Shown here: positions 18,381-26,756 of the stretch, in pieces
Numbering within the stretch: the stretch's first letter is position 1
Layout: each line of letters begins with the position of its first letter
Origin: SIG710 sp045596925
GTDB lineage: Bacteria > Bacillota > Clostridia > Oscillospirales > CAG-272
Direction of reading: 5' to 3'
Assembly: GCA_045596925.1 (NCBI GenBank)
Contig: JAZODH010000041.1
Span: forward strand, 1-64,000
Length of the DNA stretch: 64,000 nt
Made by a program: the position numbers and the translations under genes
Notes under the pieces: generated by a model
Database searches by the model: none
What the model was told of the DNA's origin: nothing
The model's input: the letters and a program-made list of their open reading frames with translations, nothing else

Positions 18381-19393
18381 CTCTTGCCTCCCCAGACCTG
18401 AGGAACGTAAAGCTCGTTATAAAGCTCGATGGCATATCTGTCGGTCATGCCCGAGACGTAGTCGCAAACGCAACGCTCAACGCCCTCGTTTTCAACGTTC
18501 ACGAAATACTCACGGGGCATTTTTTCGGGATTTTTGCAGAAATATTCATAAAGACTGATGAGAAGCGCCTTTGATTTTGCGTCCTCGTGCTTTGCCACCT
18601 TGTCCTCGTATACGTTCTCAAACATGAATTTACGAAGCGCGTCGGTGGCCTGCTGGATCTCGTCGGTCATTTTGATCTCGGGCTTGTCCGTGCTGGCGGT
18701 TATGATCGAGAGCACCATTCGGTTTATTCTTTCGCTGTGGCGCTCGCCAAGCACCGCGCGAAGCTCGGCGGGAATATCTTCGTGGCGAAGTATTCCTGCG
18801 CGTACCGCGTCATCTATATCGTGGTTTATGTAAGCGATACGGTCGGCAAATTTGACTATGACGCCCTCAAGAGTCGACGCCATATGCTTACCCGTGTGGT
18901 TTACGATGCCGTCGCGGACCTCCCAGGTAAGATTAAGACCCTTTCCGCCTCTCTCCAACTTTTCAACCACGCGCAGACTCTGCTTGTAGTGAGCGAACTC
19001 GGGATCGTAGCAGGAGCGCATGGCGTCCTCACCCGCGTGGCCAAAGGGGGTATGTCCCAGGTCGTGTCCCAGAGCTATGGCCTCGGTCAGATCCTCGTTT
19101 AGGCGCAGTCCGCGTGCAATGATGCGCGCGATCTGAGTGACCTCCAGGGTGTGGGTCAGACGCGTTCTGTAATGGTCGTCCACGGGCATAAGGAACACCT
19201 GAGTTTTGTGCATCAGGCGGCGGAAGGACGTTGAGTGAATTACCCTGTCACGGTCGCGCTGGAACTCCGTGCGCACGGGGCACGGTGTGTAGGGGTACTC
19301 ACGTCCTCGTGTGTTCGAGGTCAGAAAAGCGTAAGGCGACAGCGTGCTTTTCTCTCTTTCAAGGAACAGTTCTCTGATATAGTTTTCCGACAT
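18377..19393 (-). CDS. dgt: Deoxyguanosinetriphosphate triphosphohydrolase-like protein
   Basis: The 338-residue protein belongs to the HD-domain dNTPase family that cuts dGTP or other dNTPs to deoxynucleoside and triphosphate. The metal site is visible as RLTHTLEV (His81) and GHDLGHTPFGHAGED (His110, Asp111). The N-terminal CPVRTEFQRDRDRVIHSTSFRRLMHKTQVF is typical of the short type-2 dGTPase-like proteins. The gene is upstream of and coupled to dnaG, a position seen in many Clostridia, and may help set dNTP levels. The exact nucleotide preference is not readable. Confidence 0.93.
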   Translation of the reverse strand: MSENYIRELFLEREKSTLSPYAFLTSNTRGREYPYTPCPVRTEFQRDRDRVIHSTSFRRLMHKTQVFLMPVDDHYRTRLTHTLEVTQIARIIARGLRLNEDLTEAIALGHDLGHTPFGHAGEDAMRSCYDPEFAHYKQSLRVVEKLERGGKGLNLTWEVRDGIVNHTGKHMASTLEGVIVKFADRIAYINHDIDDAVRAGILRHEDIPAELRAVLGERHSERINRMVLSIITASTDKPEIKMTDEIQQATDALRKFMFENVYEDKVAKHEDAKSKALLISLYEYFCKNPEKMPREYFVNVENEGVERCVCDYVSGMTDRYAIELYNELYVPQVWGGKR

Positions 19394-19479
19394 TTCCGAC
19401 CTCCGTTTTTAGTTTTTCTCGTTTTTACATATATAAGATACGCAAAAAAACTTTAATTACTCTTTTTCAATGTGATTTT

Positions 19480-20106
19480 TTATCTGAAATCAAATCTTTC
19501 CCCGTTTGGCAGCATTTTCAGCTTTCCCCCGCTCATTTCATTGAGCTTGGCTTCAAGCGTGGGCAACGCCTTTTTCTTTACGGCAAATTCGATAATTACG
19601 TTCTCCTCAAAAACAGTGTTGTCGATTATGACCGAGTTTTTTTCAAGCTCGGACAGGTATTTACTGTAATCCGAGTAGGATATCATGAGGCGCATCTGCG
19701 CGTATTTTTCGTAGGTCACGATATGTGCCGCCTCGAGTGCCAGAACAGCCGCGTGTGAATATGCGCGGACAAGTCCGCCGGCCCCCAACTGGATACCGCC
19801 GAAATAGCGGGTAACAACCACGACAGCATCACAGCACCCCGACTTGCGTATAGCGTCAAGGGTTGGCATTCCCGCCGTTCCCTGAGGCTCCCCGTCGTCG
19901 CTGTAACGCTGAGTCATGCCGCCGTCAAGCAGGTATGCGTAGACGTTGTGGGTGGCGTCCCTGTATTGGCTTTTTATCTTTTTTATAAATTCCAGAGCCT
20001 CTGTCTCGGTCTTGACGGGCTTTGCCTGAGAAATGAACACCGAGCGTTTTTCTTCAAATTTGGCCACTCCCTCGTGTTCAAGCGTCGTATATAATTCCTC
20101 GCTCAC
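19480..20106 (-). CDS. YigZ/IMPACT-family protein
   Basis: The 208-residue protein has the IMPACT (UPF0029) N-terminal domain, with YRDATHNVYAYL and RYSDDGEPQGTAGMPTL, then VVVTRYFGGIQLGAGGLVRAYS. A C-terminal DUF1949-type domain fills about residues 135-205. The family is widespread; the eukaryotic member inhibits Gcn2, but the bacterial role is not settled. It lies 12 nt after the amidase gene and 86 nt before dgt. Confidence 0.9.
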   Translation of the reverse strand: MSEELYTTLEHEGVAKFEEKRSVFISQAKPVKTETEALEFIKKIKSQYRDATHNVYAYLLDGGMTQRYSDDGEPQGTAGMPTLDAIRKSGCCDAVVVVTRYFGGIQLGAGGLVRAYSHAAVLALEAAHIVTYEKYAQMRLMISYSDYSKYLSELEKNSVIIDNTVFEENVIIEFAVKKKALPTLEAKLNEMSGGKLKMLPNGERFDFR

Positions 20107-20118
20107 GTTGACCTCCCG

Positions 20119-20910
20119 TTACTTCCCAAATGCTTTGGCAATACCGTTTGCCACCGCATCGCACAGGTCCGACTGCCAGGCAGGATCGAGTATCTTCTCC
20201 GCGTCGGAGGGCGTGGTGGCAAAGCCCAGCTCAAGGAGCGCCGAGGGAAGATTTGTGTACTTGGTCACGATAAAAGCATTGTCCCAGCTATCCGCAAATT
20301 CTTTTCTCGGCGTGTCGGGAAAGCTTTCTTCAAGGGAGTCGCAGATCGAACGGAAAACCAGCTCGGAATACCTCGACGAGCCGTTTTCGGCACAGTAATC
20401 TATCTCAAAGCCCTCGGCCGTAGTCGAGGTTGCGCTGGCGTTCACGTGGATCGAAAGGAAATAGTCAGCCTCCCTTTCATTGAGGAGCACGTTCACATAA
20501 ACGGCACGCTCGTAGGCATCGAAAACTCCGTTGTCCTTGATGTTTTCCTTTTTGTATTCGATACCGTAGCGGTCTGCCTTTTCGGTCAGCTCCGTTTCGC
20601 TGATATATGTCTCGCCGTCGTGGGTCAAAAGCACCTCGAAGCCCTTTGCTTCAAGCCTGTCCTTGAGCTTGTAAACATAGCTGAGCGTAATATCTCTTTC
20701 ATTTAGACCGTTCAGGTAATCGGAGGTACAGCCGGGGTCTCCAAATCCGTGACCAGCGTCAAGAAGGATAGTCATTTTCCCGTCCTTGCCGGGCAGTGCT
20801 GCTCTGATATCCTCATCGCTGAGGATTTTGCCGTCCTCGGGATCACAGGCAAAAAGGCAGCAAAGCGCCGACAGGCAAAGCAATATGCAAAACAACTTTT
20901 TCATGTTCAT
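20119..20910 (-). CDS. N-acetylmuramoyl-L-alanine amidase, lipoprotein
   Basis: The 263-residue product begins with a lipoprotein signal (KLFCILLCLSALCCLFAC). An Amidase_3 domain from about residue 45 shows LLDAGHGFGDPGC, SIHVNAS and LLELGF, which supply the zinc ligands and catalytic Glu of this family. It cuts the bond between MurNAc and L-Ala in peptidoglycan outside the cell. Being lipid-anchored rather than freely secreted suggests remodelling near the membrane, perhaps during division or sporulation. A GGAGA site precedes the ATG at 20910. Confidence 0.88.
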   Translation of the reverse strand: MNMKKLFCILLCLSALCCLFACDPEDGKILSDEDIRAALPGKDGKMTILLDAGHGFGDPGCTSDYLNGLNERDITLSYVYKLKDRLEAKGFEVLLTHDGETYISETELTEKADRYGIEYKKENIKDNGVFDAYERAVYVNVLLNEREADYFLSIHVNASATSTTAEGFEIDYCAENGSSRYSELVFRSICDSLEESFPDTPRKEFADSWDNAFIVTKYTNLPSALLELGFATTPSDAEKILDPAWQSDLCDAVANGIAKAFGK

Positions 20911-20990
20911 CTATACGTTTCTCCGTTTTTCGTGCAAGCGCGGTCTATCTTCCTTCAATTATTCTATTATACACGAAATTGCAATCTTTT

Positions 20991-21503
20991 TCAAGATTTT
21001 TTCGCATTAAAAAGCATTTTCTGCTCTTTAATTTTTTCCATTCCCGCGCCGATAGCCTCGTCGCTTCCGCGGCACAAGGCGGCAAGGACTCTATTGCCGT
21101 AAATTTTCACCGAAAAATCCGCTTCGCCAAGTCCCAGCTTTTTGGCGGTTTTCATGGCAAGGTCAAACCGCACGGCACAAAGTCCGCCCACGGCCTCTGC
21201 CGTGTCGGGGTCGGGACAGTCAAAAACAGAAAGCTCGAAAAGAGACACTCCGCCCGCAAGGTACACCGCACCTCTCACTCCCGAAAAATCAAAGTCACCG
21301 TAAAGCTCCGACAAAAGCTCGTGTGAAAGGTGATCGGGCGCACCCTGCGAGCTTTCGGTGGTGTACACACTTCCCGACACCCTGCTCTCGCACGCCTCAG
21401 ACATGGCAAGCACCGCACCGCGGACGTCCGCCCGCACTCTCTGACATGAGCAAAAGGTCACCGCCAATACAAGAACCGCAAAAACGCTTATTTTTATTCT
21501 CAC
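20991..21503 (-). CDS. Small lipoprotein, DUF4358-like
   Basis: A GTG start at 21503 follows AGGAGA. The 170-residue product has a signal ending VTFCSC, with Cys20 as the likely lipid anchor. The mature part resembles DUF4358 proteins: a helix-strand domain with GVRGAVYLAGGVSLFELSVFDC and a C-terminal VKIYGNRVLAALC strand. Function is unknown; the family is found in Clostridia, often near cell-envelope genes. It lies 80 nt upstream of the amidase on the same strand. The assignment is from overall pattern, with no single decisive motif. Confidence 0.6.
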   Translation of the reverse strand: MRIKISVFAVLVLAVTFCSCQRVRADVRGAVLAMSEACESRVSGSVYTTESSQGAPDHLSHELLSELYGDFDFSGVRGAVYLAGGVSLFELSVFDCPDPDTAEAVGGLCAVRFDLAMKTAKKLGLGEADFSVKIYGNRVLAALCRGSDEAIGAGMEKIKEQKMLFNAKKS

Positions 21504-21621
21504 TCTGCCATCTCCTCTTATAAATATTCTCTCAGCACTATTAAATTCACCAAACCAAACCGTTATTTAGCCGTTTTTTTGTCCAAAAATCACAATGATA
21601 TCGCATTATTTCAAAAAAGGG

Positions 21622-21651
21622 TTGACAAAAAGGTGAATTTGTGTGTATAAT
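21622..21651 (+). promoter_or_regulatory. Sigma-A promoter of the aromatic amino-acid operon
   Basis: TTGACA (21622-21627) and TATAAT (21646-21651) match both consensus hexamers with an 18-bp spacer. The start of transcription near 21658 leaves a leader of about 220 nt before pheA, which holds a short aromatic-rich reading frame and a terminator. Confidence 0.9.
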
Positions 21652-21683
21652 TAAACATCGAAATTTTGCAGGAGGAACATACC

Positions 21684-21758
21684 ATGATGAACACAGCTTA
21701 TCGATTTTATTATTTTTCATGGGGTTATCTGTTCAATTCTGCGAGATCGGCGCGTTAA
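21684..21758 (+). CDS. Aromatic-rich leader peptide of the pheA-aro operon
   Basis: GGAGGAACATACC precedes an ATG at 21684 (a second ATG follows at once) of a 24-codon frame ending in TAA at 21756-21758. Eight of its 24 codons are aromatic: four Tyr, three Phe and one Trp, concentrated as RFYYFSWGYLF in codons 7-17. This is far above chance and is the hallmark of a transcription-attenuation leader peptide. Ribosome stalling when charged tRNA-Phe, tRNA-Tyr or tRNA-Trp is scarce would change folding of the RNA downstream. A perfect promoter lies upstream and an intrinsic terminator 46 nt downstream. Mixed Phe/Tyr/Trp codons suit control of the common chorismate pathway. The strong ribosome binding site supports translation. 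Confidence 0.88.
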   Translation: MMNTAYRFYYFSWGYLFNSARSAR

Positions 21759-21763
21759 CGGAA

Positions 21764-21812
21764 GATAACTTTCGTGTGCCGTGGTCAAATAATATACAGA
21801 TAGCCCGTTGTC
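21764..21812 (+). promoter_or_regulatory. Candidate antiterminator pairing in the aro leader
   Basis: GATAAC at 21764-21769, just after the leader stop codon, can pair with GTTGTC at 21807-21812 (one G-U pair), which is part of the terminator's left arm. The terminator's right arm also contains GATAAC (21833-21838). The two pairings are therefore exclusive, as expected for an attenuator. A near-copy of the left arm, CCGTGGTCA (21779-21787), may add another alternative. The pairing is by eye. Confidence 0.5.
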
Positions 21813-21853
21813 ATATGCAGAATTTGCATGGTGATAACGGATTTTTTATTTTT
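21805..21853 (+). terminator. Attenuator terminator upstream of pheA
   Basis: A stem of about 15 bp with one bulge and two G-U pairs joins CCGTTGTCATATGCA (21805-21819) to the segment ending GATAACGG (21840). It is followed by ATTTTTTATTTTT. It lies between the leader peptide and the pheA start, so it would end transcription before the structural genes when aromatic amino acids are plentiful. Confidence 0.85.
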
Positions 21854-21876
21854 CGGAAAGTGGGGTATATCCTGAA

Positions 21877-22971
21877 ATGTCAGAGCTTGACCGTGCAAGA
21901 GAGATAATAAACGAGATCGACCGCGAGATGGCAGAGCTTTTCTGCCGCCGCATGGAAGCGGTCAAAATGGTCGCAAAGTACAAGCAGGAAAAAGGTCTTC
22001 CCGTTCTTGACTCCGCCCGCGAGGCGGCTGTCATCGAGCGCAACAGCCGGCTTGTAGCGGACGACGAGCTGCGCCCTTATTACGTGAACTTTATCACAGG
22101 CAACATGGAGATCTCCCGCGCCTTCCAGCACAGATTGCTTGAGGGCATGAGAGTGGCTTACAGCGGAGTACCCGGTGCGTTTGCCAACATCGCCGCCATG
22201 AGGATCTTCCCCGACGCTGTGGCGGTATCCTGCTCCGATTTCCGCTCGGCTTACGAGTCGGTGGAGCGCGGAGAGTGCGACTGTGCGGTTTTGCCTATCG
22301 AAAACAGCCACGCAGGCGACGTTGCCCAGGTTATGGATCTCGCCTTCTTCGGCTCGCTTCACGTGACGGGCGTTTACGATCTGCAGGTGATTCAGAATCT
22401 TCTGGGTGTGCCGGGAAGCAGTATAAATCAAATAAGACGTGTCATCAGCCATCAGCAGGCACTTGACCAGTGCGCCGAGTACATCAGAGAGCACGGATTT
22501 GTGCCCGAGGGTGCGACCAACACCGCAGTTGCCGCCCAGCAGGTGGCGGCAAGCGGAGACCCCACGGTGGCGGCAATAGCGTCTGTTGAGACCGCGAAGC
22601 TCTACGGACTTCAGATCCTTGAGCGCAACATAAACGAAAGCTCCGTGAACACCACTCGCTTCGCGGTCTTCTCAAAGGCGGCGAAGTCGGAAAACAGTGC
22701 AGACAAGCACTTCTTCCTTTTCTTCACGGTAAAGAACGAGGCGGGCGGTCTTGCAAAGGCGATAAACGCCATCGGCGACGCGGGCTTTAACATGAAAGCA
22801 CTGAAAAGCCGTCCCACAAAGGAACTCATCTGGGAATATTACTTCACCGCCGAGATCGAGGGCAACGCACACACAGAAAAGGGGTGCGAGCTGCTCAAGA
22901 ATCTTGAAGAAATATGCAGCAGCGTAAAGGTGCTGGGAAGCTACGACCGCGAGCTTTTGCTGAAAGGATAA
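21877..22971 (+). CDS. pheA: Bifunctional chorismate mutase / prephenate dehydratase
   Basis: The 364-residue P-protein fuses three domains. An AroQ-type chorismate mutase (about 1-85, ELDRAREIINEIDREMAELF) makes prephenate. A prephenate dehydratase (about 90-265, VAYSGVPGAFANIAA to NTTRFAVF) makes phenylpyruvate. An ACT domain (about 276-355) holds KSRPTKE in place of the usual ESRPxxE of the Phe-binding site. Feedback inhibition by phenylalanine is therefore likely but the Glu-to-Lys change is notable. It is the first structural gene after the attenuator; its ribosome binding site (GTGGGG) is weak. Confidence 0.96.
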   Translation: MSELDRAREIINEIDREMAELFCRRMEAVKMVAKYKQEKGLPVLDSAREAAVIERNSRLVADDELRPYYVNFITGNMEISRAFQHRLLEGMRVAYSGVPGAFANIAAMRIFPDAVAVSCSDFRSAYESVERGECDCAVLPIENSHAGDVAQVMDLAFFGSLHVTGVYDLQVIQNLLGVPGSSINQIRRVISHQQALDQCAEYIREHGFVPEGATNTAVAAQQVAASGDPTVAAIASVETAKLYGLQILERNINESSVNTTRFAVFSKAAKSENSADKHFFLFFTVKNEAGGLAKAINAIGDAGFNMKALKSRPTKELIWEYYFTAEIEGNAHTEKGCELLKNLEEICSSVKVLGSYDRELLLKG

Positions 22972-22974
22972 AAT

Positions 22975-23982
22975 ATGATAATTCCCATAAATTTAGGAGA
23001 AAACAGCTACGATATAACCCTTGAGCGGGGCGCTCTTGCCCGTGCGGGCGAGATCTTCGATCTTGACCGTCACGCACTTATCGTCACCGACAGCGGAGTA
23101 CCGAAAAAATACGCAGAAACAGTGGCACGGTGCGCAAAAAGGGCGGATATAGTCACCTTCGAACAAGGTGAGGCGAGCAAAAGCTTTGATACTCTGCGCA
23201 CTCTCCTCCGCGCACTGACAGAAAACAGCTACACCCGAACCGACTGCGTGGTGGCAGTTGGCGGCGGTGTGGTCGGCGACATTGTGGGCCTTGCCGCGTC
23301 CCTGTTCATGCGCGGGATAGACTTTTACAACATTCCCACTACCCTGCTTTCGCAAGTGGACTCCTCTATCGGAGGAAAGACCGCCGTTGATTTCGAGGGC
23401 TACAAGAACATAATCGGCGCATTCAAGCAGCCAAAGGGTGTCATCATCGACCCCGACGTGCTCGAAACGCTTCCGAAGCGACAGCTTGCAAACGGTCTTG
23501 CGGAGTCGATAAAAATGGCGCTCACCTGCGATCGCGAGCTTTATGAAATGATCCGAGACAATGATGCTTTTGAGGATATCGACAACGTAATTCACCGTTC
23601 GCTTCTCATCAAAAAGAACGTAGTGGAGCAGGATGAACGGGAAACGGGTCTGCGCCGAGTGCTCAATTTCGGTCACACGGTAGGACACGCCGTTGAGACC
23701 GAATGCGGACTGACCGAGTTCTATCACGGCGAATGCGTGGCTATCGGCATGATCCCTATGCTTACACCCGAAATGAGAGAACAGGTGGCGACAGTCCTTG
23801 CAAAATACGGTCTGCCATCAAGGTCTCCGATCCCCGCCGAGAGGCTGATAAAAACCATGAGTCACGACAAAAAGGTTGACGGCAGTTTTATACACGCGGT
23901 ATTTGTGCCCCGTGCGGGAGAATTTGAAATAAAAAAGCTGAAATTTGAGGATTTCGCAAATCTTATAAAGGAAACTTTGTAA
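22975..23982 (+). CDS. aroB: 3-dehydroquinate synthase
   Basis: AroB converts DAHP to 3-dehydroquinate, step two of the shikimate pathway, using NAD and a divalent metal. The 335-residue protein shows the NAD-binding GGGVVGDIVGLAAS, PTTLLSQVDSSIGGKT, the metal-binding Glu in NGLAESIK, and the metal-ligand regions NFGHTVGHA and HGECVAIGM. It begins 3 nt after the pheA stop, with AAAGGA inside the pheA end acting as ribosome binding site. Confidence 0.97.
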   Translation: MIIPINLGENSYDITLERGALARAGEIFDLDRHALIVTDSGVPKKYAETVARCAKRADIVTFEQGEASKSFDTLRTLLRALTENSYTRTDCVVAVGGGVVGDIVGLAASLFMRGIDFYNIPTTLLSQVDSSIGGKTAVDFEGYKNIIGAFKQPKGVIIDPDVLETLPKRQLANGLAESIKMALTCDRELYEMIRDNDAFEDIDNVIHRSLLIKKNVVEQDERETGLRRVLNFGHTVGHAVETECGLTEFYHGECVAIGMIPMLTPEMREQVATVLAKYGLPSRSPIPAERLIKTMSHDKKVDGSFIHAVFVPRAGEFEIKKLKFEDFANLIKETL

Positions 23983-23983
23983 A

Positions 23984-25087
23984 ATGAAGAACACGTTTGG
24001 AAACAACATTTCTTTAACTATATTCGGAGAAAGCCACGGAAATGCTATCGGCGCGGTCATTGACGGTCTTGCGCCGGGTATTCCCGTAGACGAGAGCAAG
24101 ATCGCTTCTCTGCTCTCTCTGCGCCGTCCCGCGGGAAAGATCTCCACCTCTCGTCGCGAGGAGGACAAGTTTGTGATCAAAAGCGGAGTTTTCGAGGGGT
24201 ACACAACGGGAACGCCCATTTGTATTCTGATACCCAACGAAAATACCAACAGCCGTGATTATTCCGCCACCCGCGCCCTGGCGCGGCCCTCTCACGCAGA
24301 CTACAGTGCATACGAAAAGTACCACGGATTCGAGGACTATCGCGGCGGCGGTCATTTCAGCGGACGCATCACTGCCGCTCTTGTTGCGGCGGCAGGAATA
24401 CTTATTCCCGCACTCAAGGCAAAGGGCATTTTTATCGGAACCCGCATAAAGAGTATCGCGGGAGTTTGTGACCGCGATTTTGCGGATTTTACCGAAGATA
24501 TCAAAACTGTTTCCGAGAAAAATTTCCCCGTTTTCTCCTCCGAAATTGAGGAAGAAATGCAGAAAAAGATACTTGAGGCGGCGCAGGAGGGGGACAGCGT
24601 AGGCGGTGTGCTTGAGACCGCCGTGATCGGTCTTCCCCGCGGTCTGGGCGAGCCTTGGTTCGATACCCTGGAGGGCATGATCTCCCACGCGGTGTTCTCC
24701 GTACCCGCAGTCAAGGGAATCGAGTTCGGCGCGGGATTTGGCGTAGCCGAGATGCGCGGAAGTCAGGCAAACGACGCAATGCGAATGGAGAACGGCTCCG
24801 TCATCACACAAAGCAACACCAACGGCGGCATCGTGGGCGGAATTTCAAACGGCGCTCCCTTGCTTTTCCGTTGTGCTGTCAAGCCCACGCCTTCTATTTT
24901 CAAACCGCAGGAAACGGTTGATTTCCTCAAAGGCGAAAATGCGACTCTGTCTCTTGTCGGTCGCCATGACCCCTGCATCGTTCACCGCGCGGCGGTGGTG
25001 GTGCGCTCTGTCACGGCTCTTGCTCTTGCCGACCAGCTTGCAACACGCTACGGCACAGATTGGCTGACCGGAGGCGCAAAAAAATGA
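23984..25087 (+). CDS. aroC: Chorismate synthase
   Basis: AroC forms chorismate from EPSP using reduced FMN. The 367-residue product has the three family signatures: GESHGNAIGAVIDGLAPG near the start, the central region beginning about residue 100 (ARPSHADYSAYEKY, with GGGHFSGR), and the late SDAMR-like QANDAMR with SNTNGGIVGGIS. Conserved His residues at positions near 16 and 105 are present. It starts 1 nt after aroB and its stop overlaps the next start. The arginine-rich GRRPAGKIS-type loop appears here as LRRPAGKIS. Confidence 0.96.
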   Translation: MKNTFGNNISLTIFGESHGNAIGAVIDGLAPGIPVDESKIASLLSLRRPAGKISTSRREEDKFVIKSGVFEGYTTGTPICILIPNENTNSRDYSATRALARPSHADYSAYEKYHGFEDYRGGGHFSGRITAALVAAAGILIPALKAKGIFIGTRIKSIAGVCDRDFADFTEDIKTVSEKNFPVFSSEIEEEMQKKILEAAQEGDSVGGVLETAVIGLPRGLGEPWFDTLEGMISHAVFSVPAVKGIEFGAGFGVAEMRGSQANDAMRMENGSVITQSNTNGGIVGGISNGAPLLFRCAVKPTPSIFKPQETVDFLKGENATLSLVGRHDPCIVHRAAVVVRSVTALALADQLATRYGTDWLTGGAKK

Positions 25088-26328
25088 TGTACGGCTGCAT
25101 CGGCGAGCATCTTTCTCACAGCTTTTCCCGTGAGATCCATACTCGTCTCACAGATAAATATGATTATATTTTAAAGGAAATTCCCCGTGACGGTCTCGAC
25201 GCTTTCATGAAAAGCGGAAGCTTTCAGGCAATAAACGTTACGATTCCCTACAAGCAGGACGTCATTCCGTATCTTGACGTCGTCAGTCCCGAGGCGCAGA
25301 GGATCGGTGCGGTGAACACCATCGTCCGCCGTGACGGTAAGCTCTACGGCTACAACACCGACTTCCTCGGAATGTGCGGTCTCATTCACCGCACAGGAAT
25401 TGATATAAAGGACAAAAAAGTGCTTATCCTCGGCTCGGGCGGCACGTCAAAGACGGCTCTTGCCGTGGCAACTCACCTGGGCGCGTCCGAGATTTTTGTT
25501 GTCTCAAGGCACCCCGAGGGCGCACAGATAGACTATGAAACGGCAACAACCGCTCACACCGATGCGGAAATAATCATCAACACCACACCCGTTGGAATGT
25601 ACCCCAAAAACGGGGGTTGCCCCATTGATATCGGGCTTTTCCCAAGGCTTTGCGGTGTTCTTGACGCAATCTATAACCCCCACAGAACAAACCTTATAAC
25701 CGAGGCTCAAAAGCGCTCTATCCCCGCCGAGGGCGGTCTTTATATGCTGGTGGCACAGGCGGCTTATGCGGTCGAAAAATTCCTTGATATCACCGTTCCC
25801 GAATCGGAATTCGAGCGGGTCTACAGTGCCGTAAGACGGCAAAAGGCAAGCATCGTGCTTGTGGGTATGCCCGGCTGCGGAAAGTCAACCGTGGGACGTG
25901 CTCTTGCGGAAAAAGAGGGACGTCAATTCATCGACACCGACGAGGAAATAACAAGAAAAACGGGCAAAACGCCCGACATGATAATCAGACAGGACGGCGT
26001 TGACGCATTCCGCGATATTGAAAGCCGGGTGATCGAAGAGGTCTCGTCTCTCAGTTCTGCGGTCATCGCCATCGGCGGTGGTGGAATTTTAAGAGAGCGA
26101 AACGCAGAGCTTCTCCGCATGAACGGAGTTCTCATTTTCCTTAACTGTCCCGTTGACCTTCTGACAGTCTCGGACGACCGTCCTCTGTCAAGCACGCGCA
26201 AAGCTTTGGAGCAAAGATACCGCGAGCGGCTTCCCATTTACCGCCGTCACGCGGATTTTATCATCGAATCCGACAAAGATCTGGAAAACAACTTAAAGAA
26301 AATCGAAAGCGAACTTGAAAAAATATGA
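25084..26328 (+). CDS. aroE: Bifunctional shikimate dehydrogenase / shikimate kinase (AroE-AroK fusion)
   Basis: A single 414-residue frame carries two enzymes. Residues 1 to about 250 are shikimate dehydrogenase, with SHSFSREIH, the catalytic Lys in NVTIPYKQDV, GAVNTIV, YNTDFLG and the nucleotide loop GSGGTSKTA. From about residue 257 shikimate kinase follows, with Walker A GMPGCGKST near 260-268, FIDTDEEI and the GGGGILR loop. It thus performs steps four and five of the pathway. There is no stop or frameshift at the junction. Two adjacent ATGs (25084, 25087) overlap the aroC stop; the first gives ATGA coupling. Confidence 0.95.
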   Translation: MMYGCIGEHLSHSFSREIHTRLTDKYDYILKEIPRDGLDAFMKSGSFQAINVTIPYKQDVIPYLDVVSPEAQRIGAVNTIVRRDGKLYGYNTDFLGMCGLIHRTGIDIKDKKVLILGSGGTSKTALAVATHLGASEIFVVSRHPEGAQIDYETATTAHTDAEIIINTTPVGMYPKNGGCPIDIGLFPRLCGVLDAIYNPHRTNLITEAQKRSIPAEGGLYMLVAQAAYAVEKFLDITVPESEFERVYSAVRRQKASIVLVGMPGCGKSTVGRALAEKEGRQFIDTDEEITRKTGKTPDMIIRQDGVDAFRDIESRVIEEVSSLSSAVIAIGGGGILRERNAELLRMNGVLIFLNCPVDLLTVSDDRPLSSTRKALEQRYRERLPIYRRHADFIIESDKDLENNLKKIESELEKI

Positions 26329-26756
26329 AACTTCTTATTCTGAACGGTCCCAACATCAATATGCTAGGTATCCGCGAGCCGGGCATCTACGGCTCGGAAA
26401 GCTACGGCGAGCTTTGCCGACAGGCTCGGGAAAAGGCAAAGGAGCTTGGGGTCGAGCTTGAGATCTATCAGACCAACCACGAAGGCGGTCTGGTAGATAA
26501 AATCCAGGAGGCTTACGGAAAAATTGACGGCATCGTGTTCAATCCCGGGGCTTACACTCACACAAGCATTGCAATACTTGACGCGCTGAAAGCCGTTTCG
26601 ATCCCTACCGTTGAAGTCCACATTTCGGATGTATCAAAACGAGAGGATTTCAGACAGGTAAGCTACATTCGACCCGTTTGCAAAAAGACCATAACGGGTC
26701 ACGGCATAAAGGGCTATCTTGAAGCCATGGAATTTCTTGCAGGTGCCGAAAAATGA
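26325..26756 (+). CDS. aroQ: 3-dehydroquinate dehydratase, type II
   Basis: The 143-residue product is a type II dehydroquinase, which forms dodecamers and removes water to give 3-dehydroshikimate. It shows LILNGPNINMLGIREPGIYG, with the active-site Arg and Tyr on the lid loop, YQTNHEGGLVDKI, NPGAYTHTSIAILDAL, and VHISDVSKREDFR with the catalytic His region. The usual VHISN is VHISD here. Its ATG overlaps the aroE-aroK stop (ATGA) and its own stop overlaps aroA. Confidence 0.96.
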   Translation: MKLLILNGPNINMLGIREPGIYGSESYGELCRQAREKAKELGVELEIYQTNHEGGLVDKIQEAYGKIDGIVFNPGAYTHTSIAILDALKAVSIPTVEVHISDVSKREDFRQVSYIRPVCKKTITGHGIKGYLEAMEFLAGAEK

